Shown here: in pieces, positions 28,301 to 35,159 of the stretch
How positions within the stretch are numbered: the first letter of the stretch is position 1
Layout of the letters: every line of letters begins with the position of its first letter
Assembly (NCBI GenBank): GCA_008921705.1
Contig: VFFE01007738.1
Coordinates: forward strand, 2,331,297-2,395,296
Source of the DNA: Burhinus oedicnemus
Taxonomy: Eukaryota > Chordata > Aves > Charadriiformes > Burhinidae
Direction: 5' to 3'
Length of the DNA: 64,000 bases
Translations under genes and position numbers: made by a program
The notes under the pieces: model-generated
The model's database searches: none
What the model was told of the DNA's origin: nothing
Seen by the model: the letters and a program-made list of their open reading frames with translations, nothing else

Positions 28301-31300
28301 TCTTCTTCCCAAGGGTAAACCAGTGAAACCAACAGCAAAGGATGATGTGAAACGCAAAGAACCAAAGGTAACATTTATGGTATTTTTGTTGTGTTTGTTT
28401 CATGCTGTGTGCTCTGATCTTTTTTTCAAAGTAGTGTCATTTTAGGCTCGAGTTGTGATTCATGGCAAATTCTCATAAATGCTAGTGAATGCAGTGGGTA
28501 ATTGTTACAGTGTGGACAGTAAAACTTTTGTGAAGAGTAAGTCTTCATAATAAGTACAGTTTTTATGCACAACTGCACTGTGAATGTTCAGGTCCAGTAT
28601 ACAAAGAAATTGCGTATCTTGGAAACCTCAAATGGACATCTCTGTTCTAACATATGGGTAGAGCTCAGATGTGATTTTTTTTTTTTTTTTTAAGAAAGGG
28701 ATAATTAAACCAGACATAAATTCCTGAAGCATTAATTTTGCTGTGGGAAGTATTGCATATCGTGTGACTTCAGAATTAAAATTATTGCAGAAGCCTGCCG
28801 ATGACTCAGCAGCTATTGATGCCCTATCAGGTGACTTTGATACTTGTGCAAAGGCTCCTGCGACACCACAGCACTCAAAGGTAGGACATTTTCTGCTAAT
28901 AACTTGCAAAATAAAGCTTTTCACTGCTCTGTGGAAATTCCTCATTTTTCTTTGCAGTAGCTCAGTTTAGGTTTTTTTGGAAGATGCTGTCCAGATGTAG
29001 TGGTTGTCTTATGACTATAATGGAAGTTTGATGCATCTTGCAGTGTACTAAATACTGGAAAGAAGGAAGGTTTGTGGAATTTAGGGTGTTTTAGAGAGGT
29101 AAGACAGGCTTGAACAAGTAAGTTGAGCAGAGAATTGTGGTGATAGTTTTTGTACAGATTAGAGTGTCCAGAAAATGTAGAGAGGCAGAGAAATCTTTCT
29201 TCAATGATTGCATGCGCTACCTAGCAATAGCTGTAGGCTGGAACTGGGAAACAGTTCAAGAGGGTTTTGCAGAGACAAATGCTAGGAGTAGAAAAGAGTT
29301 TTAGATGTATTAGGGCAAATAGTAGAGCTGACAAGAAAGGTGAAGGCAGAATGGGCTGGGAGAGGTCTTGTAATGAGAAACGGAGCATTTATTTGTCATG
29401 TAATCATCTTAAACACAGCTGACAAACAGCTGTCAGACTTTTCCCAGGAAAGTGCTGCACATGGAAGGCTATATGAAGTGAACTAGCAGTGGAAGCAGCA
29501 TAAAACTAGAGGTCACCCATGTGAGGATAGTGTTTGAGAAAGGATGGTTGTGCTGGAAAAGAGCGTGAAGAAGAGGACTGAGATTTGGGCCACATGTGAG
29601 AAGCATCACTGTCAGACCTGCTTTCTGCTTGCTTTTCAGCGAGCGTTTGTTACCTTGGGGTCAGACAGAGGGACAGGTCTTGTATGGCTTGAGACATCTG
29701 CTGTGCCACTGTAGTCACCTTACATGCTTCCGTGGCAGAGGAGCCCAAGGGCGATCTGGGGCAGCTGGTGGGATATCGGTGCAAAAATCCTAGACTTGTT
29801 TTGTTTTCTACAAGTGCTCAAACTGGTTAAGAAGCAGTAACTCACTCTTGTCACCTATTTGCTCTCTTATCCTGTATGTGACATGTTCTGTCCTATGCCC
29901 TGATCCCTCACCTACAGAGGGAATGCTAAACATTTTTTTCATTGGTGAATAGTTTTTGTACTCAACTGGGGAAAGCAGATACTGTTGTCTCTGATCTGCT
30001 ATGGACTCCTGCCAGCCTGTCCCTGCCTTTTTCCTGCAGTAGTGACCTGCCTGCTTCCTGTAAGGAGAAAGAAAAAACAGAGTTTGAATTTACTAGATCT
30101 TTGATCTTTGACCAAACCAGATGTTAGCAGTCAAAAATTACATCCCTTGGACAAACAGAGCTGTGGAAGCATGACCAGTTCCCAAGTGAAATTCTGCATT
30201 AGCTTCCTTGAGCTTATACTACAAAGCCCCCAGTTACCAAGAGCAAATTACAAGTTTATCCATACTTAAAATGTTGATTATGATTTTCTGTGCTATTATG
30301 CTGTGTTTGTTCCTCTCCTGGGGGGCAGAGAAGAAGCAGCTTTGAAACTAACGTTCAAATCAGATGTCATTTCTGGGAGGAAATAGCTGTGTTTCCAAAT
30401 AGCTCTTCAGACCACTGCAATGCTTCCCCAAGTGCTTACCTTGACACCAAATCCTCAGATGGCTTAAGACAAACTATTAGTGGTTTAAGTGCTGTTTTAT
30501 TTGGTTGTGAACTTCAGAGCTAAATCTTCTGCTGCAACATTACTGCTTTGTAGTAAATACAAGATCTGCAGATATATACCAACTTTTTTATCTGTGTGTG
30601 GTTTCTGGTGCCCTAGTCTCCACAGTATTAAACAAGGCTCCAGATTGCAGCATGCTGTGGATTAAGGGCAGCGATTACTTGCATGCGTCCTGCGTTGACT
30701 TCTCTCCCACCTTACCAACCACGTTTAAAAGAATGTTACAGCAGATGTCAAAGTAGGAGCCATCAATTCTCTATTCTGTTTGTAACTGTAATTTTTTTTT
30801 TCTTTGGAGTGTAGGACAAAAGTGGAAAGGAAACCAGCACCACTCAACCAACCCCAAAGGATAAAGGAAAACCCAAAGAGCCTAAAAAGGTAGGAACATA
30901 CATATTATAATATGGATAGTCATGGTTAGCACACACGATAAACATGAAAGATGGGCAACTGGATTTTGGATTCATGTTGCATGGGTATTACTCTGGGGAG
31001 AATTTTACATCAGTAGGTTGAACTTCATCCATTTTTGTAAGTGTGTACATACGAGAAAAGCACCTGTCTGTTTCAAGGGAAATTGTCAATATCGGGGGCT
31101 AAAATGAGGTTGTTTCAGCAAGAGTGTGGTCTTCTACAGGGAGCTCAGTGCATGCTCCACAGGCTTCTCATTCCCATATTTGCTGGTCTGAGTCACACTT
31201 CATATGCCTATAGCTGCCTCGGGATCCCCATTGCTCCTCTCTTTCCTTGACAATTTTCAGTAACAGCATTCTAAAAGTGATTAGAATGTACTCCTTCAAC

Positions 31301-32809
31301 CACATGTCCATTTCTCAAGTTACTATTATAATTCATTTTAAAAAAATTAATGAAGATGTACATACATTCATAAATAAGTATGTAGAATAAATCTGGGGAG
31401 AAACAGAAGTCAGTTGTTTCTATATTAAAAAAAATAAAATAAAAAAGGTTGCTTGGCTTTTGTCATCCAGAAATACAGACAATGGATTTGGGTAAAAGTG
31501 AAACTTTTCCTAGCGCTTTGTTCTCTCACAGGATTCGTGCACGTAGATGCCCGAATCAGATGGTAACATCTGCTCTGGAAATTTTATGCTTCACGTTTCA
31601 AGTGATGTAATTTTTCTTTATTATGAAATTCCCACACATGGCTTTTGGGTAACAACAGAACTGTCTTACTGTTAAAGGAGATGCAGCTGCCCGAGTACGT
31701 ACACATGCACACTCTCTCTCTCTCTCTCTCTCTCTCATGCTCCCTCCTTCTTTGGGCTTGACCCTGGGTTTCTCGTGGCAGAGTCTCAGGTGTCAGATTT
31801 CATAAAAATAAATAATTTAATGGAAACGTACAGCAGCAAGGTCAGCCCGGGCTGGTGGCTCCGGGGAGGGACATCGAACAATTGGCAATTACACCCTTGT
31901 GATCTATACACTTGCCCCTCACGTGCTGTTCACGTGTCTTTTAGTCCAGTGGTGATTTTTGGTCTGAGGTCTTCTAGCACCTTCTTGGATTATTTTTTTG
32001 TGTTGAGGCAGGCTGGCCATTGACTGCTCTGCTCTTGTGGATTTTTAGTCTCTGCTGACAGTTGTAGTCTCCTCATCCTGTGGTTTACACTTCCTGTGTG
32101 CCTGAGCTCACTGGCAGAACGTGGATGACTGAAAAGTCCCAGACTTAGGGAAAAACACTACCAAAACATCACTGTGTTACCAACATTTTTCTTATACTGA
32201 AAAACTAAACACAGCACCGTACCAGCTGCTAGGAAAACTACTAAGAAAAATAACTGTTGTGGCCTAAGGGCTTCAGCAAAGCTAGCTATTCATGCTCAGT
32301 AAAGCAAGCAAATAGAATAATCACACCATATTATAACCCTAAGTAATTTATTGTAATTAAAACTTATTTAAGCTAAAGAACTAATATCTCTGAGCACTTA
32401 AAATTTTTTATGTAAAATTGAGGGGGGCGATGTCTTTAACTCCTTCAGAAGGATGTGTTTTTAATGTTCTGAGTTGTGACTGGATCCCTAGCATGGGTAA
32501 AAGGATGTTGAGAAATAGGATATATGAAGAGGTCAGCTACAGCCCTCTTTGTCTCAAACAAAGTAAGTGATGGTGGAAAAATAATAATGTATATAAACAA
32601 CAGAATTTACAAATACTGTTGCTAAACTTTCTGTATTTCAAGTGCAGGTTGTATTTATGTCTGAACTGTGACTTCTGATGACTATCTGTCACTGGTTTAT
32701 TTCAGATTTTAGCTCAGTTCACGGTTTCATACTATCTCATGCTTCTCTTGCTCTGTAGGCAAAGGGACAGTCCTCCAGCAGCAAACCTGAGAAGCAGAAA
32801 ACAAGCTAA
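4267..32809 (+). CDS. CAST: Calpastatin (calpain inhibitor), 26 coding exons visible, 5' end missing
   Basis: Calpastatin is the intrinsically disordered cytosolic inhibitor specific for calpain-1 and calpain-2. I spliced 26 exons by hand (listed separately); they join in one frame into 713 residues ending in TAA at 32807-32809. The order is an L-type leader (visible residues 1-127), then four inhibitory domains starting near 128, 271, 417 and 560, then a Lys-rich tail. Each domain shows subdomain A (for example [12 protein letters not shown]), subdomain B (TIPPEYR or TIPPDYR in domains 2-4) and subdomain C (for example DALSGDFDT). From known structures, A and C anchor on the two penta-EF-hand domains of calpain and B blocks the active site. 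All borders are GT-AG and phase 0. The exon carrying the start codon was not identified. The gene runs convergent with ERAP1, the vertebrate order. Identity is secure; the 5' structure is not. Confidence 0.96.
4995..5320 (-). mobile_element. Old, degraded CR1 LINE 3' fragment
   Basis: Reads as the reverse complement of an ancient CR1 tail: gtcatctggcccagccctcc near 5043, ttgctggacaaacttc, then gttctgatgtttgatcacc at 5170 and later cttctgttgaatgg. Much more diverged than the other CR1 copies here. It lies in CAST intron 1 (visible numbering), antisense to CAST. Confidence 0.6.
5738..6326 (-). mobile_element. Solo LTR of an avian ERV-L-type endogenous retrovirus
   Basis: About 589 bp beginning TGTACTGGTTTCAGCTGGGA at 6326 on the minus strand and ending at the complement of tgtggtttcac (5738). 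In LTR order it shows U3, a perfect CRE TGACGTCA (6092-6085), CATATAAA TATA box (6077-6070) and ATTAAA (5883-5878). I recognise the whole as the common neoavian ERV-L LTR. No internal viral genes flank it, so it is a recombined solo LTR. The 5-bp flanks (gacgt and atgtg) do not match cleanly. A (CTAA)n run occupies 5760-5785. Confidence 0.8.
6721..6920. repeat. 40-bp minisatellite, five copies
   Basis: Units start at 6721, 6761, 6801, 6841 and 6881, each beginning (t/c)ggaagggctggagg and containing gaccagggtggagagcagg. Copies differ at a few bases (for example tggaagtgtt in unit 4). Because 40 is not a multiple of three, every frame stays open on both strands, which explains the dense overlapping ORFs. 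Intronic in CAST. Confidence 0.95.
6930..9526. other. CAST intron, no feature recognised
   Basis: AT-rich intron with scattered short ORFs. A purine-rich GA microsatellite lies at about 9288-9322. Nothing else is supported. Confidence 0.5.
9288..9322. repeat. GA-rich microsatellite
   Basis: Imperfect (GA)n with GGGA interruptions followed by a G run. Confidence 0.8.
9527..9577 (+). CDS. CAST: CAST visible exon 2 (leader region)
   Basis: 51 bp, phase 0, flanked by tttcag and gtaaat. It encodes [17 protein letters not shown], which resembles the conserved KTEPEKKSQSTK stretch at the start of the standard mammalian L domain. Confidence 0.88.
9906..9962 (+). CDS. CAST: CAST visible exon 3 (leader region)
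   Basis: 57 bp, phase 0, flanked by gacag and gtaagt. Encodes a charged stretch beginning [14 protein letters not shown]. The frame continues from the previous exon without adjustment. Confidence 0.85.
10130..10246 (+). CDS. CAST: CAST visible exon 4 (leader region)
   Basis: 117 bp, the longest visible CAST exon, phase 0, flanked by acacag and gtatag. Encodes 39 Ser/Thr/Pro/Ala-rich residues with no hydrophobic segment, as expected for a disordered leader. Confidence 0.85.
10247..11820. other. CAST intron, no feature recognised
   Basis: 1.57-kb intron between visible exons 4 and 5. Overlapping ORFs at 10.5-11.6 kb lack recognisable motifs and splice logic. Confidence 0.5.
11821..11916 (+). 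CDS. CAST: CAST visible exon 5 (end of L domain)
   Basis: 96 bp, phase 0, flanked by cttcag and gttagt. Encodes an Ala/Gly-rich stretch ([19 protein letters not shown]) leading into domain 1. The low-complexity Ala/Gly run lies where mammalian calpastatin has its Ser/Ala/Gly-rich L-domain end. Confidence 0.85.
12420..12521 (+). CDS. CAST: CAST visible exon 6: domain 1 subdomain A
   Basis: 102 bp, phase 0, flanked by ttttag and gtatat. Contains [18 protein letters not shown], the amphipathic A helix that binds the penta-EF-hand domain of the calpain large subunit. This motif is the strongest single identification of the gene. Confidence 0.95.
13298..13378 (+). CDS. CAST: CAST visible exon 7: domain 1 subdomain B
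   Basis: 81 bp, phase 0. Encodes [20 protein letters not shown] at its core. The usual B signature TIPPxYR is replaced here by SLPPEYV; domains 2-4 keep the normal form. See findings. Confidence 0.93.
13472..13525 (+). CDS. CAST: CAST visible exon 8: domain 1 B-C linker
   Basis: 54 bp, phase 0, ending before gtaaga. Encodes [18 protein letters not shown], the counterpart of the DKDGKP linker exons in domains 2 and 3. Confidence 0.9.
14097..14192 (+). CDS. CAST: CAST visible exon 9: domain 1 subdomain C
   Basis: 96 bp, phase 0, flanked by cctcag and gtatcg. Contains [16 protein letters not shown], the C helix that binds the calpain small-subunit penta-EF-hand domain. Confidence 0.94.
14318..14413 (+). 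CDS. CAST: CAST visible exon 10: spacer between domains 1 and 2
   Basis: 96 bp, phase 0, flanked by tcatag and gtatac. Encodes a Lys/Glu/Ala-rich spacer ending in EEKKTKSKE. Confidence 0.92.
14929..15245 (-). mobile_element. CR1 LINE 3' end in CAST intron
   Basis: Starts catagaatcatagaatgg at 14929, the reverse complement of the CR1 terminus, and continues through ctgggcagcctgggccag to the 5'-truncated side near 15245. Inserted antisense to CAST between visible exons 10 and 11. It contains a perfect 21-bp tandem duplication at 15040-15081. Confidence 0.92.
15308..15406 (+). CDS. CAST: CAST visible exon 11: domain 2 subdomain A
   Basis: 99 bp, phase 0, flanked by atacag and gtataa. Contains [20 protein letters not shown]. 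It lies about 60 bp downstream of a CR1 insertion in the preceding intron. Confidence 0.94.
16581..16664 (+). CDS. CAST: CAST visible exon 12: domain 2 subdomain B
   Basis: 84 bp, phase 0, flanked by tttaag and gtaagt. Contains [12 protein letters not shown], the canonical inhibitory B segment that lies across the calpain active-site cleft. Confidence 0.95.
17639..17686 (+). CDS. CAST: CAST visible exon 13: domain 2 B-C linker
   Basis: 48 bp, phase 0. Encodes [16 protein letters not shown], nearly identical to the linker exon of domain 3 ([16 protein letters not shown]), a clear sign of internal duplication. Confidence 0.93.
17687..20215. other. CAST intron, no feature recognised
   Basis: 2.5-kb AT-rich intron. 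No exon-like segment, RNA gene or recognisable transposon was found. Confidence 0.5.
20216..20320 (+). CDS. CAST: CAST visible exon 14: domain 2 subdomain C
   Basis: 105 bp, phase 0, flanked by ttgcag and gtatgt. Contains [17 protein letters not shown], the C helix, followed by a Pro/Lys/Ser-rich tail. Confidence 0.93.
20628..20729 (+). CDS. CAST: CAST visible exon 15: spacer between domains 2 and 3
   Basis: 102 bp, phase 0, flanked by tttcag and gtgagt. Encodes a Ser/Ala/Thr-rich spacer ending SSAPSAVSS, similar in composition to the spacer before domain 4. Confidence 0.92.
21415..21516 (+). CDS. CAST: CAST visible exon 16: domain 3 subdomain A
   Basis: 102 bp, phase 0, flanked by cacag and gtagag. 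Contains [20 protein letters not shown] and ends KPAVDKVK, closely matching the domain 4 A exon. Confidence 0.94.
22566..22649 (+). CDS. CAST: CAST visible exon 17: domain 3 subdomain B
   Basis: 84 bp, phase 0, flanked by tgtag and gtactt. Contains [16 protein letters not shown], a canonical B motif. Confidence 0.95.
23425..23472 (+). CDS. CAST: CAST visible exon 18: domain 3 B-C linker
   Basis: 48 bp, phase 0, flanked by tgtag and gtaaaa. Encodes [16 protein letters not shown], paralogous to visible exon 13. Confidence 0.93.
23642..23737 (+). CDS. CAST: CAST visible exon 19: domain 3 subdomain C
   Basis: 96 bp, phase 0. The acceptor AG is at 23640-23641. Contains [17 protein letters not shown]. 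The helix ends EGF instead of the usual (S/K)DF, a mild divergence. Confidence 0.92.
24306..24404 (+). CDS. CAST: CAST visible exon 20: spacer between domains 3 and 4
   Basis: 99 bp, phase 0, flanked by ttcag and gtaagc. Encodes a Lys-rich then Ala/Ser-rich spacer including [13 protein letters not shown]. Confidence 0.92.
25606..25707 (+). CDS. CAST: CAST visible exon 21: domain 4 subdomain A
   Basis: 102 bp, phase 0, flanked by gttag and gtaaca. Contains [20 protein letters not shown] and ends KPVVDKVK. Confidence 0.95.
27408..27500 (+). CDS. CAST: CAST visible exon 22: domain 4 subdomain B
   Basis: 93 bp, phase 0, flanked by tttcag and gtaagg. Contains [18 protein letters not shown], the best preserved B motif in this gene. 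Confidence 0.96.
28314..28367 (+). CDS. CAST: CAST visible exon 23: domain 4 B-C linker
   Basis: 54 bp, phase 0, flanked by ccaag and gtaaca. Encodes [18 protein letters not shown], a diverged DKDGKP-type linker. Confidence 0.9.
28791..28880 (+). CDS. CAST: CAST visible exon 24: domain 4 subdomain C
   Basis: 90 bp, phase 0, flanked by ttgcag and gtagga. Contains [16 protein letters not shown], closely matching the vertebrate domain 4 C helix. Confidence 0.95.
28881..30814. other. CAST intron, no feature recognised
   Basis: 1.9-kb intron between domain 4 C and the tail exon. Only short ORFs without motifs. Confidence 0.5.
30815..30889 (+). CDS. CAST: CAST visible exon 25: Lys-rich C-terminal tail
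   Basis: 75 bp, phase 0, flanked by tgtag and gtagga. Encodes 25 residues dominated by Lys, Thr and Pro, with no folded motif. Confidence 0.9.
31712..31736. repeat. (CT)n microsatellite
   Basis: About 12 perfect CT units inside a CAST intron; a likely length polymorphism. Confidence 0.9.
32110..32256 (-). mobile_element. Diverged ERV-L LTR remnant
   Basis: Resembles the U3 start of the LTR at 5738-6326: shared blocks actgaaaag, tgtgttaccaa, aaacacagca and taccagctgcta in the same order and spacing. It is truncated before the LTR terminus. The sequence to its left (31.79-32.11 kb) may be more of the same element but is too diverged for me to claim. Confidence 0.65.
32759..32809 (+). CDS. CAST: CAST visible exon 26: last coding exon and stop
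   Basis: Acceptor tgtag at 32754-32758, then 16 codons ([16 protein letters not shown]) and TAA at 32807-32809. The exon probably continues as 3' UTR to about 32825, where cattgg is followed by gtgaga. Confidence 0.92.
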   Translation, partial: AKGQSSSSKPEKQKTS

Positions 32810-34438
32810 ACGTTAACATCATTGGGTGAGATTTCTTCCTCTTTATCCTCCGAACTACCACAAAGACAACTCATGCTAGTGTTACTAAAGCTAGGTTTTG
32901 TTTAGTCTTTTAGCTGAACCAAGACACGGTTAGAGATGCTTGGAATGACCTTGAACTTCAGTGTTTGTAGGCAGAAAAGGCATTACTTAGTCCTTACAGT
33001 TTGTACAGAATTACTTCATGTAGCTAAATTCCTTTGGGTTCATGTAACTAAAGATTCCAAAACATGAAATACTGCTTCCCTACTAAGACCTTTTTACAGA
33101 GGAATGAAGACCAAGCACATCTCAACTGGATGTTTTTATCCTTAGGACAGTGAGCTTACGTCATTATTTCTGCGCCATGCTAATTTTGGAACAGCATCCA
33201 GAACAGATACAAAAAGCCCCACAGCTAAGCTGGCAGGTGTGGCAGGTTTCAGTGCTCTGCTCTCGGCTTTCCGGGCACAAACACAGCCTGGTTCCGTGCA
33301 CATGTTCCGCTGCCACCATGTACTTCTTTGTACTTAGCTTGAGCACACTCTTAACCTAAGAGTAAGGAATTGGAGACTTTCGTCATCGCCACTAGTTCAT
33401 GGAAGTATTCACGTCGCTACGCTGTGGTGCTGGGTACAAGTGCTTCAGGCTGGGGTGTGGAGGGGAGAGGCAAGGGCATGTCCAGTGCCGGGCTCTGTCC
33501 AGCCACGTGCCGGCCAGGAGGGTCTGAGTTCTGGCTTTCTGAAGAACTGCCAAGCAGCAGAGGCAGCCCTGGCTCCTCTCAGAGTGTGGGTGACTACATG
33601 CAGCGAAATCCCCTGTGGAGATGTGGCAACTGGCTTCAAATGGGCAAAACAAAGACGCATCGTGACTGCGTATCTGCAGTGGACTGCTGCCCTCCCTGCA
33701 GTATCACTTTCAAACAATACCTAATCTCTTGATACTTAGTATTCATGCATTTCTGTCACTAGAGACTTTTGTTTCCGGTAATTCTTCCCAGATTTATTTT
33801 GTGACTGTTTCACCCAAGTTAAAGAAGGTAAGCACTTCTAACTTTTTTTTCTTTTTCTTCCCTCAGGATCTTGGTGCATCACGTAAAACGTCTTCTTTCT
33901 GTTGGTGGATGATTATTCCTGAAGAACAAAAGCTGATGCAAAAACCATGTGGTTATTCTGGGTGGTTTTTGTACAGTGATACTTGTTGGACTTTTTTCAT
34001 ATTTTCTTTTTTCCCAGTAGTAGACTAAGGTGGTTTGGGAGTTTTTTCCCCTAGCCATTCATTTTATTATACTCATATACTTTTGACTTTTTTGTAATTT
34101 TCTTCAGTTTTCAGAGGGAAAGAATGCTTTATATTTGCAAGAAATATATTTCATAAATGAATAGCAATGCCAAAAAAAAAAAATCTGCAGACTTTTGCAC
34201 ATAATCTCCACATAGTGCCTGTAAATCTCAGAAGAATTTGTATATGCTAGCATTTTTAACATTGCAGTGAATGCATTAAGTATTCTGGAATGTCATGAGC
34301 TTTAGTTATCCTCAGCCCACCTCAGCCTGGCTGTGCAGTCTTTCATCAAGCCAGTTCCTAGTAGGAAACCGTAGGTAAACTGAGGGTAGCTAAAGAATGA
34401 GAAACTGGGGATTAACTGCTTCATCAAGTGCATCTAGT

Positions 34439-34444
34439 AATAAA
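34439..34444 (+). terminator. Candidate proximal CAST poly(A) signal AATAAA
   Basis: AATAAA inside the CAST terminal exon; a second copy lies at 34647-34652. Alternative proximal polyadenylation would shorten the UTR by about 0.5-0.7 kb. Usage cannot be judged from sequence. Confidence 0.35.
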
Positions 34445-35143
34445 AAGGTATTTTAGATGCTGCCTTAACTGTAGTTAAAACAACAAAAACACACCAGATA
34501 AGGATTTTAGGGTGTTTGTTTCTTTTTTTTTTTTTTTTTATTTCCAGTCGTATCTGTACTGTTCTCTCGTAATTTCAGGAGTCTCCTGGACTGAACAAAG
34601 ACAAATCCTGGTGTAACAACAACACCATTACTATCACAGAAGAGGAAATAAAGAAGGTGCATGGGCCTTTAGCAGAGATCAAAGAGAAGTTCAGGTCAAC
34701 AGGCGGACTTTTTTTTATTAATTTTGCACTGTTTCTAGTCCTTGCTTCTGTTCCTTGTGCTCCAGAAGGGAATGCAGAAATAGGGCAGAAGTTAATGCTG
34801 CAAGGAACAATGTCACATTCACCTGCTCTGCAAGAGAACGGGCAAGAGCAGGCGCCTCTCGGAAGTCTGCTGCAGACAGGGCTGTCGCGACTGAGGCGTG
34901 CCAAGTGCCTCCACCTGTTTTTCCTCTGTCTTCGTAACTTGCAGCACATCTTTTTGCACATCCTTACGCATGTACTGCTTCAGCATTAGCTTGCAGAGGA
35001 AGGTTATACCAACACTCGTACTGATACCAAACGCTGACTCTAGTATGTAGCGCTGCAGACAGAGACAGCCCGGAGATTTAAGTTGGGGATATTTAGACTT
35101 TTGACTGTACTTTGCAGTCTGTACCGAGAACCTGTGTCACACT

Positions 35144-35149
35144 AATAAA
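35144..35149 (+). terminator. Probable distal CAST poly(A) signal AATAAA
   Basis: AATAAAG followed within 5-30 bases by T- and TG-rich sequence. It is the last strong signal before the convergent ERAP1 tail, so it is the likely end of CAST transcripts. Confidence 0.6.
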
Positions 35150-35159
35150 GTTTTTAAGA

